Assembly: GCA_965119745.1 (NCBI GenBank)
Contig: OZ221973.1
Coordinates: 2,294,001 to 2,358,000 of the forward strand
Length of the DNA stretch: 64,000 nucleotides
Reading direction: 5' to 3'
Source of the DNA: CAJFUR01 sp904420575
GTDB lineage: Bacteria; Actinomycetota; Coriobacteriia; Coriobacteriales; Eggerthellaceae
This document shows positions 50,880-59,184 of this stretch, piece by piece. How positions within the stretch are numbered: position 1 is the first letter of the stretch; each line of letters begins with the position of its first letter. The translations under genes and the position numbers were made by a program. The notes beneath the pieces were generated by a model. The model searched no databases, was not told the origin of the DNA, and worked only from the letters and a program-made list of their open reading frames with translations.

Positions 50880-51545
50880 ATGTTGAGTGGAAGCTATCTG
50901 CTGCTTATCGCCGTGACGCTGGTCATCGGCCTGGGAGCGACGTGGTACGTCAACTCCCAGCTGAAGAAGTACACGAAGGTGCCCATCTCGAACGGGCTCA
51001 CCGGCGCCGACGCCGCCCGCAGGATGCTTGCGTTCTACGGCATCTCGGGCGTGGAGGTGCGCCGCGGCGGGCACGGGCAGGACTTCTTCGACCCGCGCTC
51101 GAACACGGTCACGCTGTCGCCCGAGGCCTACGACGGCCGCTCCATCACGGCCACGGCCACGGCGTGCCACGAGGTGGGGCACGCCTACCAGTACGCCGAG
51201 GGGTATGCCCCCATGAAGATACGCGGCGTCATCGTGCCGGCCGTGAACCTGGCCTCCAACGCGTGGATCTTCCTGCTCATGCTGGGCATCATCATGAACA
51301 TCGCGCAGCTGACCACGCTCGCCGTCATCATGTACGCGGTCGTGGTGGTGTTCCAGCTGGTCACGCTGCCGGTCGAGTTCAACGCCTCGTCGCGGGCCAT
51401 GACGTACATGAACACCATCGGCCTGCCCCAGGCCGAACAGGGCGGCGCGTATGCGGTTTTGCGCGCCTGCGCCCTCACCTACGTGGCCGCAGCGCTCACG
51501 TCCATCCTGCAGCTGCTTTGGCTGCTCGGCCAACAGCGCGACTAG
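50880..51545 (+). CDS. YugP-type zinc-dependent membrane peptidase
   Basis: A 221-residue membrane protein with an N-terminal segment (LLLIAVTLVIGLGATW), then the zinc-binding HEVGHAYQYAEGYAP near residue 101, and three further membrane segments. The family has an HExxH-type motif (here HEVGH) and is annotated as a putative neutral zinc metallopeptidase; its substrate is unknown. GAAGGAGTGG precedes the ATG. xseA begins 4 bases after its stop, so it may head an operon with xseAB. Confidence 0.88.
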   Translation: MLSGSYLLLIAVTLVIGLGATWYVNSQLKKYTKVPISNGLTGADAARRMLAFYGISGVEVRRGGHGQDFFDPRSNTVTLSPEAYDGRSITATATACHEVGHAYQYAEGYAPMKIRGVIVPAVNLASNAWIFLLMLGIIMNIAQLTTLAVIMYAVVVVFQLVTLPVEFNASSRAMTYMNTIGLPQAEQGGAYAVLRACALTYVAAALTSILQLLWLLGQQRD

Positions 51546-51549
51546 CGCC

Positions 51550-53091
51550 ATGGCGGGGGTTCGACGGGGGCAGCCCTCTGCGCGCCTCGGCGGGAACGGG
51601 GACGTGCCCGGCTGGGCGGGCCAGACAGGCGGCCGGCAGGCCGCTGCGCGCGCGGACGCGGCTGCCGGCGGCGCCGAGGCCCTTTCGGTGTCGGCGGCCA
51701 TGGCCCTTGCCAAGGGCGCGCTCGAGGGCGTGACCGTGCGCCTGGTGGGCGAGGTGTCCGAGGTTTCCAACAAGCCCGGCTACAAGGCCGTCTACTTCAC
51801 GGTCAAGGACAAGAGCGCCGCGCTTCCCTGCATGATGTGGAACAACCGCTACCAGGCGGCGGGCGTGTCGCTTTCGGTGGGCATGCTGGTGGAGCTGACC
51901 GGGCGGTTCACGCTGTATGCGCCGAAGGGGCGCATGAACTTCGACGTGTTCTCCGTGGCGCTGGCGGGGGAGGGCAACCTGCGCCTCCAGGTGGCCAACC
52001 TGGCCAGTAAGCTGCAGGCCGAAGGGCTCATGGACGCGGCCCGCAAGCGGGCGCTGCCGCAGCTGCCAGCCTCCATCGGCCTGGTCACCTCGCCGCGCGG
52101 CGCCGCCGTCCACGACGTGCTGCGCACGCTGCGCCGCCGCTTCCCGCTCGCCCGCGTGCTGGTGGCGGGCGTGCCGGTGGAAGGTGCGGGCGCGCCTGCG
52201 GGCATCGTGGAGGGCATGCGCAGCGTGTGCGCGGCCGGAGCCGAGGTGGTGCTGGTGGTGCGCGGCGGCGGTTCGTTCGAGGACCTCATGCCCTTCAACG
52301 ACGAGGCGCTCGCACGCGCGATCGCGGCGTGCCCGGTCCCCGTCGTCACGGGCATCGGGCACGAGCCCGACACGTCCATCGCCGACATGGTGGCCGACGT
52401 GCGCGCCTCCACGCCCACGGCCGCCGCCGAAGCCGTCAGCCCGTCGCGCGAGAGCCTGGCGCACCTGTTCTCCGTGCGCGCCCGCGCGCTGCACGCCTGC
52501 CTGGCGCGCCGCATCGAAAGGGAGGGGGCGGTCGTGGCGCGCGCCGCCGACCGCCCCGTGTTCTGCGACGCCACGCTGCTGTTCGCCACCGATGCCCAGA
52601 CGATCGATCTCGCCGCCGACCGCCTTTCGCGCGCGCTGCCGGCGAACCTCGCCCGGGACGCCGAACGTCTGGACGGCGTGCGCGCTCGCCTGATGCGCGC
52701 CTTGCCGCTGGCCGTCGCGCGCGAGCGGGCCCGGCTTTCCGTGGCGTCCGACCGGTTCCTGCGCGCGCTGCCGCTGGCGGCCGCCAGCGAGGGCGTGCGG
52801 CTCGACGCCCTGCGCGTCCGCGCGGCGCGTGCGGGCGCGTCGCTTGTGCCGCGCTTCGAGCGGCAGGTGGGCGTCGCGGCGGCGCACCTGCACGACCTGT
52901 CGCCGCTGGCCGTGATCGGGCGGGGCTATGCGGTGGCCCGCACGGAGGCGGGAGCCGTGGTGAAGAGCGTCGCGCAGGCGCCCGCAGGCTCGCAGGTCAC
53001 CGTCGCGGTGGCCGATGGCGAGCTGGACTGCCGCGTAGAGAAGGCGCGGGTCGTGCACACGTCCGTGGAACCCTGGGAAGAACGCGCGTAA
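51550..53091 (+). CDS. xseA: Exodeoxyribonuclease VII large subunit
   Basis: XseA degrades single-stranded DNA together with several XseB subunits. A 513-residue protein with an N-terminal OB fold (VTVRLVGEVSEVSNKPGYKA, near residue 58), the catalytic core IGLVTSPRGAAVHDVLRTLRR near 178, VVRGGGSFEDLMPFND near 238 and TGIGHEPDTSIADMVADVRA near 272, then a long alanine/arginine-rich coiled-coil region. The first 50 residues are low-complexity, so the true start could be the ATG that begins MALAKGAL. Coupling to the upstream stop supports 51550. Confidence 0.92.
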   Translation: MAGVRRGQPSARLGGNGDVPGWAGQTGGRQAAARADAAAGGAEALSVSAAMALAKGALEGVTVRLVGEVSEVSNKPGYKAVYFTVKDKSAALPCMMWNNRYQAAGVSLSVGMLVELTGRFTLYAPKGRMNFDVFSVALAGEGNLRLQVANLASKLQAEGLMDAARKRALPQLPASIGLVTSPRGAAVHDVLRTLRRRFPLARVLVAGVPVEGAGAPAGIVEGMRSVCAAGAEVVLVVRGGGSFEDLMPFNDEALARAIAACPVPVVTGIGHEPDTSIADMVADVRASTPTAAAEAVSPSRESLAHLFSVRARALHACLARRIEREGAVVARAADRPVFCDATLLFATDAQTIDLAADRLSRALPANLARDAERLDGVRARLMRALPLAVARERARLSVASDRFLRALPLAAASEGVRLDALRVRAARAGASLVPRFERQVGVAAAHLHDLSPLAVIGRGYAVARTEAGAVVKSVAQAPAGSQVTVAVADGELDCRVEKARVVHTSVEPWEERA

Positions 53092-53140
53092 CGCGGCGGG
53101 AGCCGTCGCCACGCCGTCGAGAAGAAGGAGAGAGGACCTC

Positions 53141-53392
53141 ATGGCAGAAGAGCCGAGACCCATCGAAGAGCTGACGTTCCGCGAGGCCATGGCCGAGCTG
53201 GACGGCATCGTGGGGGTGTTGGAGAGCAACACGTTGGAGCTGGAGGAAAGCCTGGCCAGCTACGAACGCGGCGTCAAGCTGCTCGCCGCGCTGCAGGGAC
53301 GCCTGTCTCAGGCGCAGCAGAAGGTGGACGTGCTCATGGGCGAGCTCGTCGCCGACGCCGACGACGCCGCGCGCGACACGAGCCTGTCGTAG
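53141..53392 (+). CDS. xseB: Exodeoxyribonuclease VII small subunit
   Basis: An 83-residue helical protein with the family pattern TFREAMAELDGIVGVLESNT and LEESLASYERGVKLLAALQ. GAAGGAGAGAGG precedes the ATG. It follows xseA by 49 bases. Confidence 0.93.
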   Translation: MAEEPRPIEELTFREAMAELDGIVGVLESNTLELEESLASYERGVKLLAALQGRLSQAQQKVDVLMGELVADADDAARDTSLS

Positions 53393-53425
53393 CGCCGAGC
53401 GCGAAGCCGAGAGAAAGGAAGCGCC

Positions 53426-53776
53426 ATGCGCAAGGAAGACTGCCTGTTCTGCAAGATCGTCGCCGGGGAGGTCCCCTCCACGAAGGTGTACGAGGACGAG
53501 CGCGTGCTCGCCTTCGAGGACGTGAGCCCGCAGATGCCCGTGCACACGCTCATCGTGCCGAAGAACCACTACGACAACATCGGCGACAACATCCCCGACG
53601 ACGAGATGGGGCATCTGTTCAACACCGTGAAGAAGGTGGCCGGGCTCAAGGGCATAGCCGAAAGAGGCTACCGCGTCATCGTCAACACGAACGACGACGC
53701 CCAGCAGTCCGTGCACCACGTCCACGTGCACGTCCTGGGCGGCGCCCCCATGAACTCTGGGAACCCGTCGGCCTGA
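53426..53776 (+). CDS. HIT-family nucleotide-binding protein
   Basis: A 116-residue histidine-triad hydrolase. The start CLFCKIVAGEVPS, the central HTLIVPKNHYDNI and the triad HHVHVHVLGG near residue 95 are typical of HINT-type proteins, which hydrolyse AMP-N linkages. GAAAGGAAG precedes the ATG. Confidence 0.93.
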   Translation: MRKEDCLFCKIVAGEVPSTKVYEDERVLAFEDVSPQMPVHTLIVPKNHYDNIGDNIPDDEMGHLFNTVKKVAGLKGIAERGYRVIVNTNDDAQQSVHHVHVHVLGGAPMNSGNPSA

Positions 53777-53789
53777 CGGCCGATGCCCT

Positions 53790-53915
53790 GGCGCGGCACC
53801 ACGAAGGGCCCTGGCGCCGGCGCTCGCCCTTTGTTCGCTTGCCCGCGCGTGCGAAGCACGCCCGGCCGCGAAACGAGGCGATTGTCGGCGCCAGGGTTCT
53901 TCGTGGTGCCGCGCC
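53790..53915. repeat. Long inverted-repeat element, family 3, copy 1
   Basis: Two arms of 29 bases (53790-53818 and 53887-53915) are inverted copies with two mismatches and begin GGCGCGGCACCACGAAG. The 68-base centre has TTCGCTTGCCC, CGTGCG and GCGAAACG in the same order as the element at 59051-59145 read on the other strand. No protein is encoded. Confidence 0.8.
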
Positions 53916-54009
53916 GGCCGGCGGCTTTCGCCTCCGGGCTTTTTCGGTGAGCGGCGCGCCGCTTGCCGAAAGGCGGGCGCGCAATCATTTCCTGACCACA
54001 TGGCTTGCC

Positions 54010-54015
54010 TACAAT
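54010..54015 (+). promoter_or_regulatory. -10 element (TACAAT) of ackA
   Basis: TACAAT lies 35 bases before the ackA start, with TTTCCT 16 bases upstream as a weak -35. Confidence 0.55.
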
Positions 54016-54050
54016 TAACAGTTCAGTGACCGTCAAAAGGAGGCAGGCCG

Positions 54051-55292
54051 TTGAACGTACTCGTTATCAATGCGGGATCATCTTCCTTAAAGTACCAGCT
54101 GGTGAACGTCGAGCGCCACGAGCTTCTGGCGAAGGGCATCTGTGAACGCGTGGGTTCCGCCGAGGCGTTCCACAAGCACGGCCTCGACGAGAACGAGGTG
54201 GTCATCGACGCGAGGATGGCCGACCACGACGACGCCATGGCACTGGTGCTGGATTCGCTCACCGAGGGGGCCACGAAGGCCATCGACTCCCTTGACGAGA
54301 TCGACGCCGTGGGCCACCGCATCGTGCAGGGAGGCAAGTACTTCGAGCGTTCCGTCCTCATCGACGACGACGTGATCGCCAAGATCGACGAGCTGGCCGA
54401 ACTGGCGCCTTTGCACAACAAGGCCGCGCTCATGGGCATCAACGCCTGCCTCAAGCACATGCCCGACGTGCCCATGGTGGCCGTGTTCGACACGTCGTTC
54501 TTCCAGACGCTGCCGCCTAAGGCCTACATGTACCCCTTGCCCTACGAGCTCTACGAGAAGTACGCCATCCGCAAGTACGGCGCGCACGGCACGTCGCACC
54601 GCTACATCTCCGAGCGCGCCGCCGTCGTGCTGGACGAGCCGCTGGAAGACCTCAAGCTCATCACCTGCCATCTGGGCAACGGCTGCTCGATGTCGGCCAT
54701 CGACCACGGGGTCGCCGTGGACACCTCCATGGGCCTCACGCCGCTCGACGGCCTCATGATGGGCACGCGCTGCGGCGCCATCGACCCGGCCATCGTGCCG
54801 TTCGTCATGGAGCACGAGAACCTTACCGCCGCCGAGATGAACGACCTCATGAACAAGAAGTCGGGCCTTCTGGGCATTTCCGGCATCTCCAACGACCTGC
54901 GCAGCGTCCGCGACGCCTCCGAGAAGGGCGACGAGCGTGCCATGCTGGCCTACGACATGTACTCGAACTCGGTGAAGAAGTACATCGGCAGCTACATCGC
55001 CGTCATGGGCGGCGTGGACGCCATCGTACTCACGGCCGGAGTCGGCGAGAACTGCGAGAAGATGCGCCGCATGATCTTCACGGGCCTGCAGCCGCTTGGC
55101 ATCATCCTCGACGAGGAGAAGAACCGCCAGCGCGGCTTCGAGCGCGAGATATCGGCCGACAACTCGCCGGTGAAGATCATCATCATTCCCACGAACGAGG
55201 AGTACATGATCGCCCGCGACACCTACGAGATCGTCCACGAGAAGATGCGCGTGGAAGGCGACGTGTTCGCCGAGGAAGTCGTCGTCGCATAG
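54051..55292 (+). CDS. ackA: Acetate kinase
   Basis: It makes ATP and acetate from acetyl phosphate. The 413 residues carry NAGSSSLKYQL at the N-terminus, GHRIVQGGKYF near 85, VAVFDTSFFQTLP near 142, YGAHGTSHRYIS near 175, CHLGNGCSMSAI near 207 and LTAGVGENC near 325. The start is TTG with AAAAGGAGG seven bases upstream. It is convergent with pta rather than in one operon with it. Confidence 0.96.
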   Translation: MNVLVINAGSSSLKYQLVNVERHELLAKGICERVGSAEAFHKHGLDENEVVIDARMADHDDAMALVLDSLTEGATKAIDSLDEIDAVGHRIVQGGKYFERSVLIDDDVIAKIDELAELAPLHNKAALMGINACLKHMPDVPMVAVFDTSFFQTLPPKAYMYPLPYELYEKYAIRKYGAHGTSHRYISERAAVVLDEPLEDLKLITCHLGNGCSMSAIDHGVAVDTSMGLTPLDGLMMGTRCGAIDPAIVPFVMEHENLTAAEMNDLMNKKSGLLGISGISNDLRSVRDASEKGDERAMLAYDMYSNSVKKYIGSYIAVMGGVDAIVLTAGVGENCEKMRRMIFTGLQPLGIILDEEKNRQRGFEREISADNSPVKIIIIPTNEEYMIARDTYEIVHEKMRVEGDVFAEEVVVA

Positions 55293-55295
55293 CGT

Positions 55296-55324
55296 GTCCC
55301 GCCGGCGCTGTCGACCGGCGGGAC
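55296..55324. terminator. Hairpin between ackA and pta
   Basis: GTCCCGCCGG (55296-55305) pairs with CCGGCGGGAC (55315-55324), loop 9 bases, between the convergent genes. Confidence 0.75.
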
Positions 55325-55392
55325 GGCTCGGCAGTCTGGCGGCAGGGGATGGGTTTCGCCTGCGCCGCCAGACCGGCAAGCAAACGGCAGGC

Positions 55393-56391
55393 CTACCCCG
55401 CCTTCTTCGCCTGCGCCTGGACGCAGGTGATGGCGATCACGCCCACGATGTCGTCGGCGGAGCAGCCGCGGGAAAGGTCGTTCACCGGGGCGGCGATGCC
55501 CTGGGTGATGGGGCCGTACGCTTCGGCCTTGGCCAGGCGCTGCACCAGCTTGTAGCCGATGTTGCCGGCATCCAGGTCCGGGAACACCAGCACGTTCGCC
55601 CGTCCTGCCACGGGGGATTTCGGGGCCTTCGACGCGCCCACCGAGGGGACGATGGCGGCATCGAGCTGCAGCTCGCCGTCGATGGCGAAATCAGGTGCGA
55701 GCTCGCGGGCGATCTCGGCGGCCTCCACCACCTTCGCGGCGTCGTCGTTCTTTGCCGAGCCGTAGGTCGAATGCGACAGGAGCGCCACGGAAGGCTCCGT
55801 GCCGATGAGCGCTTTCCACGACTTCGCGGAGTTCACGGCGATGTGGGCGAGCCTTTCGGCGTCGGGCTGCACCTCCAGCCCACAGTCCGAAAAGAGGAAC
55901 GTGCCTTCCTGCCCCAGGTCGCAGTCGGGCACGACCATGACGAAGAACGAGCTCACGAGCGCGACGCCGGGAGCGGTCTTGAGTATCTGCAGGCTGGGGC
56001 GCAGCACGTCGCCGGTGGCGTGGCAGGCGCCGGCCACCATGCCGTCCGCGCGGCCCGTCTTCACCATCATGACGCCGAAGTACAGCACGTCGTCCATGAG
56101 GGCCAAGGCCTGTTCGGGGGTCATGCCCTTGCGCTGACGCAGCTCGTAGAGCGTGCCTGCCAGCTCCTCACGCAAATCCGACGTGCGCGGGTCCACGACG
56201 CGTGCGCCGTCCAAGGCGCGCCCGCTGGCCCGAATGGCGGCGGCGTCGCCTAGGATGACGAGGTCGGCCACGTCGTCGGCCAGGATCTTCTCGGCTGCGT
56301 CGAGCGTCCGCTCGTCGTCGCCTTCGGGCAGCACGATGGTCTGGCGGTCGGCTTTGGCGCGGGCCAGCATCGATTCCAGGAAAGCGTTCAT
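55393..56391 (-). CDS. pta: Phosphate acetyltransferase (short form)
   Basis: It converts acetyl-CoA and phosphate to acetyl phosphate. A 332-residue PTA_PTB-family enzyme with IVLPEGDDERTLDAAEKIL, MVKTGRADGMVAGACHATGD near 120, LLSHSTYGSAKND near 200 and FPDLDAGNIGYKLVQRL near 280. It lacks the N-terminal regulatory domain of the long enterobacterial type. The ATG at 56391 has AAGGAG upstream. It is divergent from glf. Confidence 0.95.
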   Translation of the reverse strand: MNAFLESMLARAKADRQTIVLPEGDDERTLDAAEKILADDVADLVILGDAAAIRASGRALDGARVVDPRTSDLREELAGTLYELRQRKGMTPEQALALMDDVLYFGVMMVKTGRADGMVAGACHATGDVLRPSLQILKTAPGVALVSSFFVMVVPDCDLGQEGTFLFSDCGLEVQPDAERLAHIAVNSAKSWKALIGTEPSVALLSHSTYGSAKNDDAAKVVEAAEIARELAPDFAIDGELQLDAAIVPSVGASKAPKSPVAGRANVLVFPDLDAGNIGYKLVQRLAKAEAYGPITQGIAAPVNDLSRGCSADDIVGVIAITCVQAQAKKAG

Positions 56392-56664
56392 CTTGGCATG
56401 CTCCTTGCAGGTCGTCTCGCCACTTCGTGCGCTGTGGCCGCGTGCTCTCAGAGGCCTGCGCGCAGACCTGCGCGCAGGCAGGCGCGCAGGGGAGGACCCT
56501 GTGCGCAAGTTGTCCAGTTTGTATGATAATCCACGCAGGGTCAGGGCTTCCCGGTAAAATGGTTGCCCGGTGCAATAAGCGCACAATTCGGGCGAAGGGG
56601 AGCTTGACTTTGCCCTTGGCCTGCGCCGCCGAGGGGGCGGCAGACGGGACGAGAAAGGTGCTTC

Positions 56665-57882
56665 ATGGGAGTGCGGTACGTTGATTTCAAGGACGTCGAG
56701 ATCGCGCAGGTGGACGCATTGGTGGTCGGCAGCGGGTTCGCGGGCAGCGTCGTCGCGCGCGAGCTTGCCGAGAGGGCGGACAAGCGCGTGCTCGTCATTG
56801 AGAAACGCGCCCACGTCGGCGGCAACATGTACGACGAGACGGACGAGGCCGGCATCCTGGTGCACCGCTACGGGCCGCACATCTTCCACACCAACGACAA
56901 GCGTGCCTTCGACTACGTGCGGCGCTTCACCGAGTGGCGCGACTACAGTCACAAGGTGCTGGCCGACTGGTACGGCACCTACCTGCCCGTCCCGTTCAAC
57001 AAGACGTCGATGGAGATCGCGTTCGGCGACGAGAGGGCCGCGCGCCTGACCGAGAAGCTGGTCCAGACGTTCGGCGACGAACGCAAGGTGACCATCAACG
57101 AGCTGCGCGCCCAGGAAGACCCCGAACTCACCGAGGTCGCCGACTTCGTGTACAGAAACGTGTTCCTCTACTACACGCAGAAGCAGTGGGGCCTCACGCC
57201 CGAAGAGGTGGATCCCAGCGTCACGGCGCGCGTGCCCGTGTTCCTCTCGCGCGACGACCGTTACTTCCAGGACGCCTACCAGGGCATGCCTGCGGAAGGC
57301 TACACGCCGCTCTTCGAGCGCATGCTCGACCACGAGAACATTTCCGTGTGCCTGAACACCGAGGCGGAAAGCGTGTTCGACCTGGAGTTCGAAAGCGACG
57401 ACGAAGACGCGCCCCTGGCCGAGATATGCCTGAACGACACGGCCTTCGAAGGCCCCATCGTCTACACGGGGCCGCTCGACGAGCTGTTCCTGTCGCGCTT
57501 CGGGCGCCTGCCGTACCGCAGCCTGGACTTCGCGTACGAGACGCACGATGTGGATTACAAGCTGCCCTGCGGCACGGTTAACTTCACGGTGACCGAGGAC
57601 TACACGCGCATCACCGAGTTCAAGCACCTGACGGGGCAGACGTGCGCGAAGACCACCATCATGAAGGAATACAGCCACCCTTACGAGGATCCCAAGCGCC
57701 AGACGCCCTACTACGCCATCCTGAGCGAGCAGAACAACGCCCACTACGAGCGCTACCGCGCGCTCACCTCGTCGCTGCCGAACTTCCACCCCCTCGGGCG
57801 GCTGGCGGAATACCGCTACTACAACATGGACGTCATCATCGGTCGCGCCCTCGCCTTGGCCGACCAGCTGGTGGAGGACTAG
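56665..57882 (+). CDS. glf: UDP-galactopyranose mutase
   Basis: This flavoenzyme makes UDP-galactofuranose for surface glycans. The 405 residues start with a flavin-binding fold (ALVVGSGFAGSVVARELAE near residue 19; VGGNMYDETDEAGILVHRYG near 50; GPHIFHT) and contain WYGTYLPVPFN, EKLVQTFG, and YYTQKQWGL. The arginines that bind the substrate diphosphate lie in RYFQDAYQGMP and the PYRSLDF region. AGAAAGGTG precedes the ATG. A glycosyltransferase follows, so the pair probably belongs to cell-envelope galactan synthesis. Confidence 0.95.
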   Translation: MGVRYVDFKDVEIAQVDALVVGSGFAGSVVARELAERADKRVLVIEKRAHVGGNMYDETDEAGILVHRYGPHIFHTNDKRAFDYVRRFTEWRDYSHKVLADWYGTYLPVPFNKTSMEIAFGDERAARLTEKLVQTFGDERKVTINELRAQEDPELTEVADFVYRNVFLYYTQKQWGLTPEEVDPSVTARVPVFLSRDDRYFQDAYQGMPAEGYTPLFERMLDHENISVCLNTEAESVFDLEFESDDEDAPLAEICLNDTAFEGPIVYTGPLDELFLSRFGRLPYRSLDFAYETHDVDYKLPCGTVNFTVTEDYTRITEFKHLTGQTCAKTTIMKEYSHPYEDPKRQTPYYAILSEQNNAHYERYRALTSSLPNFHPLGRLAEYRYYNMDVIIGRALALADQLVED

Positions 57883-57897
57883 GTAACGTGCTTTCGC

Positions 57898-57929
57898 GCG
57901 GCCTGCCGCCGATGCCGGCGGCAGGCCGC
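57898..57929 (+). terminator. Hairpin between glf and the glycosyltransferase gene
   Basis: GCGGCCTGCCGCCG (57898-57911) pairs with 57916-57929 around ATGC. No T-tract; it may only attenuate. Confidence 0.6.
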
Positions 57930-57967
57930 GCCCGCCTTGGCGGCGGCAATACGAATGGGAAGGAACC

Positions 57968-59002
57968 ATGAAGACCATCACTTTCGCCGTGCCGTGCTAC
58001 AACTCGGCCGACTACATGGACGCGTGCATCGAGTCCATCCTGAAATGCGGCGACGACATCGAGGTCGTCATCGTCGACGACGGGTCCACGAAGGACGACA
58101 CGCCGGCGAAGGCGGACGCATGGGCAGCGGAGCGCCCCGACGTCGTGCGCGTGGTGCACCAGGAGAACGGCGGGCACGGCCAGGCCGTCAACACGGGCCT
58201 GGCGAACGCGTCCGGCCTCTACTTCAAGGTGGTCGACTCCGACGACTGGCTGGACGAGGCGGCCATGCGCGAGGTCATGTCGTACCTGCGTGCGCAACGC
58301 GACCGGGCCGAGGCGGGGCAGGCGGCGACGGACCTGGTGATCGGCAACTACGTGTACGAGAAGGTGGCGGAAGGCACGCGCACCGTCATGCACTACCGCA
58401 ACGTGTTCCCCGAAGGCCGCGAGTTCGGCTGGGACGAGGTGGGCCACTTCGGCCAGAGCCAGTACCTGCTCATGCATTCGGTCGTCTACCGCACCGAGCT
58501 TTTGCGCGGCATGGGGCTCGAACTCCCGAAGCACACGTTCTACGTGGACAACATCTTCGTGTACGTGCCCCTGCCGCACGTGAAGACGCTCTACTACCGC
58601 GACGTGGACATGTACCGCTACTTCATCGGCCGCGAGGACCAGAGCGTGAACGAAAGCGTCATGATGGGCCGCATCGACCAGCAGCTGCGCGTCACGCGCT
58701 GCATGATCGACGCCGTCCGGCTGCCCGACGCCGTGCCGCAGAAGCGTCTGGAACATTACATGGAGAACTACCTGTCCATGATGATGTGCATCTGCTCCAT
58801 CTTCCTGCGCATGATCGACACCGACGAGGCCGAGGACAAGCGCGAGGCCATCTGGGACTATCTCAAGGAGAGGAACCCGGACGTCTACCGCCGCATCCGC
58901 CGCAGCGTGCTCAACATGGGCACGAACCTGCCCACCCAGCTGGGTCGCAGGATTGGCATCACCGGCTATCGGGTGGCACAGAAGATCTTCAAGTTCAACT
59001 AG
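57968..59002 (+). CDS. Family 2 glycosyltransferase
   Basis: A 344-residue GT-A fold enzyme: ITFAVPCYNSADYMDACIES at the N-terminus, IVDDGSTKDDT near residue 35, ENGGHGQAVNTGLANA near 63 and the DXD motif VVDSDDWLDEAAM near 84. A helical C-terminal part follows, with no clear membrane anchor. The sugar donor is unknown; proximity to glf suggests a galactofuranose glycan. GGGAAGGAACC precedes the ATG. Confidence 0.9.
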   Translation: MKTITFAVPCYNSADYMDACIESILKCGDDIEVVIVDDGSTKDDTPAKADAWAAERPDVVRVVHQENGGHGQAVNTGLANASGLYFKVVDSDDWLDEAAMREVMSYLRAQRDRAEAGQAATDLVIGNYVYEKVAEGTRTVMHYRNVFPEGREFGWDEVGHFGQSQYLLMHSVVYRTELLRGMGLELPKHTFYVDNIFVYVPLPHVKTLYYRDVDMYRYFIGREDQSVNESVMMGRIDQQLRVTRCMIDAVRLPDAVPQKRLEHYMENYLSMMMCICSIFLRMIDTDEAEDKREAIWDYLKERNPDVYRRIRRSVLNMGTNLPTQLGRRIGITGYRVAQKIFKFN

Positions 59003-59032
59003 GGTTCCGCCGGCCTGCAGGCCGGCGGAACC
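59003..59032 (+). terminator. Perfect 15-bp palindrome after the glycosyltransferase
   Basis: GGTTCCGCCGGCCTG and CAGGCCGGCGGAACC are exact inverted repeats, immediately after the stop codon. Confidence 0.75.
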
Positions 59033-59050
59033 TGTCGATGCTGCGAAGCC

Positions 59051-59145
59051 GGGGGTGCCCGGGATGGGCGCGTTTCATGGGTGCGTTTCGCAGCCGCTCT
59101 TCCGCACGGGAGGGCAAGCGAAAACCGCCCATCCCGGGCACCCCC
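59051..59145. repeat. Long inverted-repeat element, family 3, copy 2
   Basis: A perfect 20-base inverted repeat (59051-59070 and 59126-59145; arm GGGGGTGCCCGGGATGGGCG) encloses 55 bases. On the minus strand the centre reads TTTTCGCTTGCCC, CGTGCGG and GCGAAACG, matching the centre of 53790-53915. The arms differ from those of copy 1 although each copy is internally matched. Confidence 0.8.
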
Positions 59146-59184
59146 AAGTTTCTCGCTGACCTTGCGAACGGCCCGTGGTTCTTC

